This document shows positions 39,694 to 52,200 of a DNA stretch of 64,000 nucleotides, one piece after another (position 1 is the first letter of the stretch; each line of letters opens with the position of its first letter). Origin of the DNA: Anarhynchus alexandrinus (Eukaryota; Chordata; Aves; Charadriiformes; Charadriidae). Below the pieces are notes generated by a model, which did no database searches, was not told where the DNA came from, and saw nothing but the letters and a program-made list of their open reading frames with translations. Where the stretch lies: NCBI GenBank assembly GCA_008711295.1, contig VUYV01000102.1, positions 156,217 through 220,216 on the forward strand, written 5' to 3'. Position numbers and translations under genes: made by a program.

Positions 39694-42600
39694 AAAGGAT
39701 ATTACTAATTCAGAAAGCTGTCCAAAATTAATTTGCTTCCTTTTCAACAGAGCTTACATTATAGTGGAAGTCCTTGTTTATTTTTCAGAGGCCTTTGATG
39801 TAGTTCTCTATTTCTACACTCAAATATAGCAGAAATCTCCAACACAGATCTTGTTCAGATTTGACCCACAAGCCAAACTCCCTTTTCTACACACAGAGAG
39901 GAGAGGCACGCATGGGCCTCAATTATGCTTTATTAGCTTCTTCACTAAAATCTGTGCCAGTGGGACCATCAAGTGGGTCACACTTGATTTTTCGAAGAAA
40001 TTTTTTTTAGCTATATGCAAAGTATGGCTTTACCAGAGAAGGAAAAGGAGGAAAGGGGAAAGAGACGGTAAAAGCTCTCATCACTCCAACTAACGCACTG
40101 TCAGCTTTGCGCTGCTGCAAAACTCACCCACCATCTTTTTTAGTGCGTATTTTGTGGATAAACCAGAAATCTGCCGCTTTATAATCTAAGTGTCGCTTCA
40201 GCTGTTTCTAGGGAACATAACAAGACAGCAAAGGAAGCACAAGACATTGGAAAGCAGCTGAGCAACGACTTTGCTTTCAATAAAAGGGTTGAAGATGCTG
40301 GGCCATTACCTACTTAAGGTAACCATGCAGTCCTTGCCACTGTATTGTCAAAGCAACAGAGGGGTTTTTCAGCAGGTGCTTCCTTGTTGCAACAGCAAGT
40401 AGAGAAGTAGTTGCAACTCATCAAGAAGGCTCAGAAACTATTTACGCCATATCACTTTAGGTTTCTAAGATGAGCACCCTGACTCGTGCTCTGAAAGGTC
40501 GTAAACGACTCAGGGTGCCTGATGCTGAAGACTGAAGTTGGATGATGCAAATAAAGGAACCATAGTGTCACCCAGGATGGTTGCAACTGAAAAAGGACTT
40601 GGATCTGAGTCTCCATACCACCAGCAACTGCCTGTAAGTAGGACGGCTGGCCTTTGTTTTTAGAACCAAGATCAACAGAAGTTTTTTGTAGTTTACCAAA
40701 ATAAAAGAAAAAGAAACCTTGAAATACAAATCAAAAATGAATGGATTAAAAGCTTTTCCATTCTTCTCTAATAGGCCAAAGTGAGCAATGGTGTACCACT
40801 GGCAGTTGAAAAAACATTGGGTCACACCAAAACAAACAAAATAATGAACAACTCAGAGTTTAAATCCTTCATTTCCTGAAAACCTTAATTCAGTCAAAGA
40901 GTAAATATTTAATTCCAAAGATGAATGCAATTTTATAATTTTAAAATTAAATTGACTAACAACTTGAAATATTCAAGACTTGCTTCAAAACTGGAAAAAT
41001 AATAGTAATAAAAATTGCAGAATATCTATCTGAAAATAAAAGGGTTACTCCAGATTGCTTCCAGGTTCACACCTTTCCCCCTACAAAGAGCAACATGGTT
41101 AAACTTCAGAGGGGACGGGGCTGGTCCAGAGCACTAGGGCACGTTCCTGGAGGAGGATGAGCACTGGCCTCATATTGCAAAGTCACAGTAATAAGACCCT
41201 GTGCCAGCAGATTTTCAGGCAGAGCCTAAACACAGGAGATCAGCATCACCCTCACTTTACAGACAGCAAAAGAGAAGCACAAAGAGGATGGATGGTGTAT
41301 CCAAAGCAGCAATAAAGATGAGGTTTTCTGCATCCTCGTCCAGGATGTAGATGCCCCTACCAGGCTATACAAAAGGACTTAATATGCCTGGAAAAGACAC
41401 AATTAACTATTGGATAGACAGAAACTGCTATTTAGAGGCATGTCAGAGGCCAGTTACTACCCTGAGCTTTACATTAAATTGAGTGTGTTTATTTGTGTAA
41501 AACAGTATTAATCCCACTGCTGAGGCAAATGGAAGGATTTTAATAGAGGAATTTAAAGTGGGGGAAGTGAAGGCAAGGGGAAAAGGCTTGCCACTGTTAA
41601 TAAAATAAATAGATGTCAGCACAAATAGACATCACTTATTAGAAGCCTTCTATCTGTGTAGCAGAATGATGGCTTATAAAATCTTTCGCCAGTGCTTTAG
41701 TATCTAGTGATGAATGCAACTGGAAGGGGGAAAAAAAAAAAAGAAACACTTGTCAACAGTTTCCAAACAATTCCAAATAAAATAATCTGCTTTAAAATTA
41801 TATTTTATTTTGGACAATTCATGCTAACTAGCTAGTATGTGTTGTTCAGAATAAATAATGTCTCAGTGGGATTACCTCCTTTGAAAAGTCACAAAGCATT
41901 TTAATGGCAGTGTTTGTACACTGTAAATAGCTCTAAGACTTTTCTTAAACTCCTGAGACATTTAAAGACGAATAAACTAGAAATTAGTATGAAGTTTACC
42001 TTAGTGTTGGGACACCAGCAAAAATCTAAAATGTTGAATTTCTCAAAATCTCCTAAATAACTAAACATTAGTAAATGCTTCAGGTTTCTTCCACAGAAAT
42101 GTCTGTACTCGTCATGTTAAACAAAGATAAATGTTGGTGATGAGAGCTAAAATTAAGATAACCAGAATTTTTTTGATCAATAGAAGAGGAAGGAAGGCAA
42201 CTGTAGGTAAATGTTGGGGAATTTTAAACTTCAAAATCTACTTATTCCACCATAAAACACTCCTCCTTCTTTAGAAATCCAATTTCCCTGTGACATAAGA
42301 ATACAGTTTTCTCCTCAGCTCTGCTGAGAGCTGGAGACTTTGGAAAGCTGAGCTGCCACCGCAGTGCAAGGGAAGGCTCCCAAAGGTTCAGGCTCACAGC
42401 TCCCCCAGGCAGCCTGCTGTCTGTCCAGGCACTGGAGACTGGGAGGCTTTCAAGAGGCAAAGAGCTTGGGTTTGGGACCTGTAGTACTGTTGTGGGTCTC
42501 AACTCTCCTCAGGCCTGCCATGCAGCATCTCAGGAACCAGAAGCAACCTACTTCTAGAGTAGGCTCTATGACTAGAGTCATTAAAACTTTGAGAGCATAC

Positions 42601-42710
42601 ATCTGATGTAGTCCTCCTAGGCTCCCATCACAGCTAGTGGAGCCATCTATTTCAGGATGCCATGAATTACACCCTAGAAATAAGTATTTTTCATTAACTG
42701 CATGACGGCC

Positions 42711-43290
42711 TGTCATGGTTTAACCCCAGCTGGCAGCTAGAACCAAGCAGCCACTCACTCACGCCCCCCAGTTGCAATGGGGGAGAGAATGGGAAGAGTA
42801 AGAGAGAAAAAAACCCCATGTGTTGAGATAAAGACAGTTTAATAGGTAAAGCAAAACCCGCACACGCAAGCAAAACAAACCAAGAAATTAATTCACTGCT
42901 TCCCATTGGGAGGCAGCTGTTCAGCCATCTCCAGGAAAGCAGGGCTCTGTCACACCTAATGGTTACTTGGGAGGACAAACACCGTAACTCCAAACATCCC
43001 CCCGCCTTCTTCCCCCAGCTTTATATGCTGAGCTTGACATCACATAGTATGGAATATCCCTTTGGTCAGTGGGGGTCAGCTGTCCCAGCTGTGTTTCCTC
43101 CCGACTTCTTGTGCACCCCCAGCCTGCTCGCTGGTGGGGCAGTGTGAGGAGCAGAAAAGGCCTTGAGAACTTAGCAAAAATACAAAACACCAGTGCCCTA
43201 TCACACTATTTTCATCACAAATCCAAAACATAGCCCCACACCAGCTGTTAGCAAAAGAAGTTAACTCCATCCCCAGCTGAAACCATGACA
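42711..43290 (-). mobile_element. Solo LTR of the same endogenous retrovirus family (copy 2)
   Basis: A 580-bp solo LTR in intron 1, in the same orientation as FGF14. On the minus strand it starts TGTCATGGTTTCAGCTGGGG and ends GGGGTTAAACCATGACA, so its ends form an 11-bp inverted repeat (TGTCATGGTTT). A TATAAA box (43020-43025) and an ATTAAA signal (42838-42843) match the first copy in order and spacing. No clear target-site duplication was seen at its edges, and no internal retroviral sequence is present. A cryptic promoter or polyadenylation effect on FGF14 transcripts is possible because the LTR is sense-oriented, but nothing in the sequence shows it is used. Confidence 0.9.
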
Positions 43291-46200
43291 CAGACAAAAT
43301 ATGAACCTGTAAGTTTTTCAAGCTTTGGTGTCTATGTAGCAAGAATTTGCATTCAGTCAGGTGAATCTCAGCCCAAGCATCTAGGGAAACTCCATGGCTA
43401 CCAATTAATTGGTTGGAAAACATATTTTGTTTTTCCTGGAACTACAGTGGAATCAAAATATCCCAGAAAAATATTCTGATTCAATGGTAAATGACCACAA
43501 CAAATAATCAACAATGTAACAGATGATTGCAATTAAACTTCTCTGAGAAGTGTTGCGAGTTATCTGAATCCAGTCAATATGAAAACCCTTTGAAATGCCA
43601 TCCTGAAGGAAGAAGTTTTTCAAAGCTGGCCTTAACAGAAAATTATTTCCTACTAGAGAGAACAGGAAATCTTCTGTGCTCAGTAACTCTGGTTCTCTCC
43701 AAAGAGCTTAAGATGACCACCTTAAAGCTGGAAGTCTAAAGAAACACATGGCAATAGTTACACCTTTCCTGAAAGACATACCTGAAGGCAAATAGACCCT
43801 CTGCTATTGTGGCACTCACCTGCAGCATTCCAGAAGAGTAACTACTTCCCTGTCCTACTTGCTATCTTTCTTATGCAGTTCCTTGAAGAAACAAGTTTAT
43901 GAGATCCGTCAACAGCAACAAGCAGACTGCATAAAGATCTCTGATTTTGTTTACCAAAACCTGTACAAAAGTTGGTTATGATCATCAAGTTCCAAACTTG
44001 CAATCCCAGAACCAACCGGCTATATTTTATTTTCCCTTTACAGAACTGAAACTAATTCCAACTATCTGTCTGTTTTGGTAGCAGAATAAGAAAAATAAAC
44101 TCAGTGAAAAATACTGGGGATACAGGGATAAACCTGAAGTTCAGAGTTGTTTTGCTGCATTTCTATATTGTTCATCTTTAAATCTCTCTCCACCCGTAGC
44201 AAAGCCTGACTTTGCTGCCAGCTCCGCTCCGCTGACCGAAATGACATAATTGCCGTCAGGGAGCTGGTTGTCACAAAACAACTGTTATTCCCCTTGGTTG
44301 TGTTTTCATACATGAAACTGCAAGATCATGGCAGATAAGAGGCATTACAGAACTAATAATATAAAAGTTAAAGCCTGAATAATTAATGTTACAGTACTTC
44401 CTGAATACGTCTTGTATACTTGTAAACTTGTATATCATAGTTTTTTAGATTTTCCAAAATATGTATAGCAGATTTTTTGGGGTCTATTTTTGCCCCTCTG
44501 GTAATCAGGTGTCTTACCACTATGGCTATACAGTACTGCCCAGTCAGGATGTGCCTGTCAAAATGGGCTTTGACTGGAAATGGGCTTCTGACAAAATAGA
44601 AAATTCAGCATGCTTTTCAGTGAAAAACTCCACAAACCTAAATGTCGGTTTGTTTTCCCAGATGACAGTAACAGTCATTTTCTGAACAGCTTTGTTTAAT
44701 AAGTTGTTGGTATTACTACTACTCTGATTTCCAAGCCAAAGCTTTTAAGCAGTTTCCGATGCACCGCTATGTCCTTCTGTTAGAAGCTGCTTATTAAGCA
44801 GACCACAAACCACTTCTGCTCCGGTTTTGGGTTTTGAGTGATCTCAGGGTGTGGGCCTAAGGCAACATGCCTTCCAGTGGTCTAAGCTTTGTCACAGCAG
44901 AGCCAAGGATAACTACAGCCTTGCCTACATCAGAGAGACATATCCTTCTCCTCAAGAGTCCAGGTGCTCATGGAAGCAGCATCACCACCGTACATACTTG
45001 CCACAGCAGTCACATAAATATCTGGAGCAACCTTAACACCTAATATCATAACTGATCTACATGTGTTATGTTATCTGTAGCTGCATCCTGTTGCTAGGAT
45101 ATGCAAAACAACTTCTTCCCTCCCTTCTACTGTTTTTTCTAATTTAATTTGCAGACACATAGTTACCCAAGCGGCATATAAGTGCTATGGTATCTGTTTC
45201 ACTGCTCCCACTGGAGCAAGAGGTGAGATCCAGCGCTGGTTGATCTTACTGCTGAAGTTTGCAGGCAAAGGTGGTGGCAAAGGGCTTTCAGAGCTATAGA
45301 AGTTAAAATTTCTCCTTCCCCTGTGGGAATGCAAATAGGAAAATTTCTATCTTGCTCCAAATATGGAGTCTGAATGACCCCAGTAAAGAAAATCTATTCA
45401 ATCTTCTCAGCTTCCCCTGAAATAAGAGCTTAGATACCAGTAAATAAATAGACAAACAAACAATATTCAGAATCAGCTGACTGATGAACTGCCTTACAAT
45501 TGTTTAAAAAACACTGATCCAGTGCCTTCCTACAAAGAGAAAATAAACATAACTAGCCACACACTCAAAGTGCGGAAAGCCCAATTGCATCTAGTATGCA
45601 GAAAGACCAAGGTCCAATTCATCATGAAAATGTTCTCTTGAAGCTCAACAAGGGATACAAGACCAAAAAAAAAAAATACTGGTATTTCAATAGTTGTCCC
45701 CTAAAGACACTTTTCTGTTTCCATGNAAAAAAAAAAAAAAGACAAAAAACACCTTCACAGGAATAAAAATTCAACCCAATAACCAAATGGAGGCATTCAG
45801 GACTCACCGAGCTGTCAACATATTAGAGCCACTGTGCGAGACATTGCTGATACTATGGCAGAAGTGAAGAAACATTTTTTCACCTCCTACACAGCTATGA
45901 CATATCCCTAAAAAAGAACTCAGTATGCCACAATCTATTGAACTCAGGATGAGAGTTGTGCCATTAGTCCTCTGGTGTCACATCTGAACTGCTTTGGAAA
46001 ATAAACAGCATACACCCAAATTCTTCCTATGTAATAGCACACATCTATCTGGAAAGTAACTGGAACTAACACCATTATACATATAAACTATTACACAAAC
46101 AAAACCTAGCTGCATCTCATAAATCGAGTAAATAGAATAAAAACAAATAGCAAATAGTTAAAGACTGTTTTTGTGTCAGGTCTTGTCTGTAGCAGTCTGT

Positions 46201-49200
46201 GTCATCCTTGATACAATTAATGGCAACAAAAATACCTAAAAAGAAGCAAAACCTTTTTGCTGCTTCAGGCTCCAAATGTGGCTGGTTTCCCTACTGTAAT
46301 TAGGAACTGAAGTTAATCACACTGCTTACATAAGTAAGAAGCCTGAATTCAAAGATACTTCTCCAAACAACCCCAATTATGTCTTAGATGGATACTAATA
46401 TCAGGACAGAAATAATTAAAAATTAAAAATTACACTGTCTTTACAAGTCGTTTAATCTAAAAGTACTTACATCTCTAGTCAGGTTATTCAGCTGCATTTA
46501 ACTTGCCCTTTCCACACCTTAACATGACTGAATTTTCTCAAAGTTAAGCCAAAATTTGCAGTGAATGCTTTTGGAATAACAGCATCAGCAATTTACTGGC
46601 AATGTAAACTTAACTACTTATCTACTTATACGTCACCCTTATACTACTTATACCTAAACACTCGTTAGCAGAGAGTAGAAAACAGGCTTATCTTCCTTAC
46701 ATCCCTCCTTATACTTAAAACAAATTCCAACTGTGAAAACCAACATACTGATACTGTGTGAAGTTGGTAGCAAGCTGACAAAATTACAGTTAAGAACCTC
46801 TAAGCATAAATTTTTTTTAAAATAAGATTCACTGTGTTCCTCACACTTGTGCTACTCAGGCTGCTTAAACCACGGGTTTTTCAGCTGTTATTATCGGAGC
46901 TCTGTAAGTGGAGAGTTTTACTAAGCCAGATCCTGAATCTTTGACTGATTATCCATGACAAACTTTGAATAGGACCTGCCCACTGACATCCAATGTCCCA
47001 GAAAGCCACCCCAGTAATTCAACAGAAATGTTTGCTCATGCCACCGTTTCATTTCAGCCATTATGTTTGCAACATAAACCCCTGGTAAGCAGGGTGATGA
47101 CTGTTTGATTGATGGAATTGTACTGCATATGATAAGTGGCGCTGAGACGGCCATTGGCTTGATCCTGCCACTTTGTCATCACAACAACGAGATACCAATG
47201 ACTATTTATAAATTAGTTTAGCTACAACCAGATTATTCGGGCTTAACCCACACTGATTTTAGTAGCTTTTAACTGAATGGAAAACCTGATGAGTTTTTGT
47301 TTCTCTGTTGTTAACACAGACAAACTTTTGAGACAAAAAAATGTCTGAGAGTGCTGATATACCTCCCTGTAAGTAGAGAACTAGAGAATATGGCTAATGG
47401 GAATGGCTTCGTTTTTCTTTCTTTCTGCGGTTTGGAGTCAATTATCTCTACAGTGATATTGACTGTTTCCAAAGAAAGATGGCTGCTTACGAGTAACATT
47501 CAAGGTTTTCTAAATGCCATAATTCATATAAATCTGAGCCATCCACTCTATTTATTTACATGCATAACTTTTTTGCTCATTTTACATAGACATTACAACA
47601 AAATACTTTTTAGACAGAGCATTACATATCAGTTTTACAAACATTCCCCAAATCATGTGCATTGCCTCAAAAGATCTGTTTTTAGGGTAGTAACATCACA
47701 ACCTCACAGTTGTTTAGCACATATAAGCTACTTAGACAACAGAATTTAATGAATAAATTTACACCTACAAAAGGACTAAAATGCTAAATTTCTTACTTGT
47801 ACACAAATTGCAAATTTGGGGACATCTGACCTTTAGAGCTGGAATTCAAAAAGTTGAGTCTCTTTTTCCTTAAATATTGCCACAAAACATCATTACTGAG
47901 GCTCTGTGGAAGCAGGTCTCATTTGCTTTACGAGAAGTCTATGGACATAGGAACTAGAATAACAGTTATTTCTACTTTGTCAGAAAACGAAAATATAACT
48001 GGAAGCAATAATGAAGTGGGATTTACCAATCTAATGCCTGGAAGAGTTCAACCATAAACTAACTTCTGCACAAAACCATCTTCAGAGGGAAAAAAAAAAG
48101 TAAGGTATAAAAAAGGTTCTCAGAATCCAGACTGTTATTTTAAGCAAGCCAAAACTGTGCTAGTAAGGAAGTCTTGCAGTCTTAATTTTTAAATATTTAT
48201 TAAAAAGGTATAAATCATCTGTGCACCACACCCTGTTTGGAGTTTGTGATAAACATAAAACTTGACTATATGAATAAAAATATTCAGATGAAAAAAATAA
48301 CTTGCTCGGTAGTAAGAACTGATGATGATCATGACGTATATTGTTGCCTTTTAGTAATTTTCTAATGAGTTCCTTAGGAGGAACATATATATTTTCAAAT
48401 CCTTAAAAATTACACAAGCTACTTTCAATAACATTTACTAGAAACAACAAAGATTTGCATTTCTTCAGACTATCTGCATCAGCAGGGATCAATCTCTCAA
48501 CTTTTCAACCCCAGGAATAGTTTTCTATTAAAAAATCCTGAAGTATGCTGTGTTATTTTATAATTAGTCCTACTTCTTGGCATAGTCATGATCCAAGATA
48601 ATTGACATGATAATGAAAAGGAAGTAATAACGGGAGGAATCAATTATTAATTTTTTGTGTGACCCTACACAAGAAAACAGTGAGACAACCACACTTAGGT
48701 CTTCATCCTGTAATCATACCTCTACTTGCTTGAGGGCAAGCATGGGTAATCTTCAGGACTTCGGTGCCAAAAGTACACCTCCAGGCACACGCCTGACCAG
48801 AGCTCTGATAAGACTTGCAGTGGACACAAGGGGAGCCTTGCCAAAATCCAAAAGGCTGTAGCCAAAAGGCTGCTGTGCAAGTCTCTTTCTAGCATCGCAG
48901 AAAGAGATTCCATTGTTGATGGAATCTTATTTCTGTTGGCTTAAATAACACAGTTTAAAATGCTGTTAGGAACAAAGTATTACACATTTCATGTGTATTT
49001 GTTCTGATGACAAAGAAGGAACTGTTCTGATTACACAACAAGAAAAGTGAAAGAAGAAAACAGAGCAATGAAGTTTAAGAGTTCATTTATTTCATAGTCA
49101 CTGGTATACAGATTACAGTGGCAAATTTTTCAACTCATCAGAATTTCTTACGAAGAGATACAAACCGCTAATTAAGGTAGAGGAATTCAAGTCTCAGTTA

Positions 49201-52200
49201 TACATCAACTACATAGATGAAAATGAGAGGACCATCTGTTTAAGCTGGGATATTCACAATGCATAAAGCAGTAAGTGTGTGAACAACTGAACACTCAGTA
49301 AATGTTGCAAGATTTTGGAGCAGTTATGAACTGTAATCCATGAACTACAGAGTTTAGGTTACAAAGGAGAATGATTGGAAAAAACCCTTGCTTCATCACA
49401 TTTATGAACATAACAATTCATTGTAAGACTGTTCTTAAAAACAAAACTTAGAAGAAACAATCATGGATTAAATCCAAAATAAATAAAACCATAAATACCT
49501 ATTTTATTTATAGTCTAGGAAAAAGATTGTTCTTTATGAATTACCAATAAACTTCACACACGTTCTAATCACAAAAATTAAGTCTGTTGTTACATGAAAA
49601 ACTCTGCTACAGATTTGGAAAGAAAATATAAGTATCGTACTGAAATAAACAACTTCTTGGTGAAGTACTCACTGTTTCATTATACAATGTACTTTTTAAA
49701 GAAAAGCACTAACATAATCTAGGCATTATTGATATGTAATGTTTTCATACAAGTAGGTATATATAAACCATAAATTTAGTACTTATGATCACGGAAGTCT
49801 GAGGTAAATAATTGCCTTTCAAAGACATCCTTTCACACTACAGAAAATACTACCATAAAAGCATAGTAATTTTAGTAAAAAAAAACCCCATTGCTCTAGT
49901 TTTACACAGTAAGTAGGGAAGTGAGTCTCTTTATAACAGTCAGGGAGTGCAAATTCTCATCAAAACCAGACTAGAAATACCTATAATGCATTACTGCCAT
50001 AATGGAGACCCTGGTACCAGCTCCCACCTCTACGTTCATAGTTCCATAAGAATTTCTGCTGTTAAAAAACCTGCTGACCTTTTCTTAAGCCTGACATGTC
50101 TGTTGTTCCCTGAGTTACTTTGAAATTCAGTAACAAAAATGCCCTGAGGCTTGAAAAGTCCCTTTTCATTGGGACATGAAATTCCACTCAGTTTTACCTG
50201 TACAATGAACCATTAAAAATGGAGACTAATTTAAAAAAAAACACATTACTTCCTTGGTCTCATTTGGATTTTTTCAAAAAAGACTGGAAATAGTCTAGCA
50301 ACCAAAACTACATGCTTTCTGGAGCCAGGCTTCACAGCACCAAAGCGGGAACAGCAGCAGCTACATTTAGTGTATTGGATAGATCTTAGAATTTGCAAAA
50401 TAAAGCAAAAAGGGCAGGCTTTGCAATGGAAATGGTAGCTAATTAAGAAGGACTTTTTCTTTTTACCTTTTTTTAAAAATTAACTTCTACAGAGAGAAAA
50501 AGACCATGTGCTTGTGTTTCATAATACTGAATTATTCTTACATGAAATAAAATGCTTGATTTAATATTTTAAACAAATGCTGAGTTCCATCATGTATTTA
50601 CGCTGATTACTGCCAATCAGCAGTCCAGTCTTGGTTCAATTTACAGCAGTTTTATAGCACAGTAACTCCAATGCCTTTCAAAAGTTCTACACCTGGGCAA
50701 GGGATTAGAATCAAGACCACAAATCTAATTAAATTGTTTGATTTAGTAACATCCTAGAGATTATACTTTATATCCTAGGGAAAGGATATACTTCACATTT
50801 CTCTTTCAGTCAACTTTCTCTAGCTTCATTTATGAAAATCTTACTGAACAACCAATATCATGTTTGTTAGCTTGTACTCACCATTTTACGAAATGGCAAC
50901 CAAAACATTCAGGGATCCCGAAAACCATCAGGGGACAAGGTTTCTGTATTCTTTTCAACATAGTCCATCTATTTAATTTTTTTATGAACCTTTTACTCTT
51001 TATTTCTATCAATCTTATATTAGCTTTCCTTAGAAATACCAAAATTCTCCATCTTCTTTGTTTATATATTTATTTATTTACAGAAACATAAATTTAAGTA
51101 ATGTCACCTATTTCAGGACATGCTGAAATCATCTCTAGTTTGTAACATAGAATCAGAACTTGAGAGTCCTGGACCCGACTCCTGTTCATCCCTAACTTGA
51201 TCCAATTATAGATTCCTAGATCCTGGCACCAAAAGCAGCTAGTGTCTTTCTTGGCACCAGGAAAGGGTATGTTCCCTCATTTTCAGTCCCATAGGAAAAT
51301 ATATTGGAAGATCTAAACTTCATCTCATCAAGTTATCAGATTTATATAATTGAAATGAAAAACTAAACCCCTAATGTACAGAAATGTTATAGTCTACAAT
51401 GCAATGGAAGCAGGTTGCTGATTTTAGATCACAATAGAGAAAATCAGAGCTTTACTAATTTTCTCATACTCTTCTAGTACAGAATATAGTTTCATATACT
51501 CTTTATTTTCACACCGCTCAGTCTATGGTAGAGCGTAAGATCTGAATTAACTCTTGAGAACGAAAATGTACTGGTTTCAAAGGGTTTCAGAAAAAGCTGA
51601 TGGCACAGTAAGAGTACATGCCATTGGGATATATCTTCCAGTCTATCACTAACTCTAATACTTGCCCAAGGTAGAAAAGAGCTTACATATGACCAAGCAA
51701 GATAGCCCTCTGTTTACTCATTACAAAAAATGGGTATCCATCTCACAGTTTGGTGTCTCTTCAAATTTCTAAATTATTCTTAGAACCTAAATGAAAACGC
51801 TTTAACAGCAATGTTTTCTGTGATAAACTTTTTGAGTGTTAGCTCTATATTAAAATTAATTACTGCTGTTTATACCCTACTAATTTGAGAAAACATTATT
51901 CAAAATTAGTTTAAACACTCATTTTAGTTTACTTCAAATTAACAGCCTGAAATACCCTGAAAAAAAAATGACATCCACTAAGAGATTAGATATTGTTAAA
52001 AGACAGAATTCTGTCTTTAAATACAGTATAGAAACCTGACCTCACCTACAACTTTTCTGTCGCTACATCACCATGAATCAGAAACCACCTATACTGAAAT
52101 CAGTGAAATACCCTTAGTGTCTCTATTAACCAGATAATTTAGTTCTGCAGTGCATTTAGTAGTTACAATAACTGATATACCCTAAAAAAAAGATCACTAT

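Noticed and set aside
47351..47749. 132-codon frame in intron 1
   Set aside because: The composition is typical of translated AT-rich intron (many Ile, Leu, Ser), and there is no domain or homologue I recognise.
51140..51270. Possible second CR1 3' end starting CATAGAATCAG
   Set aside because: Only the first few bases resemble the CR1 tail; the following sequence does not match the CR1 3' region.
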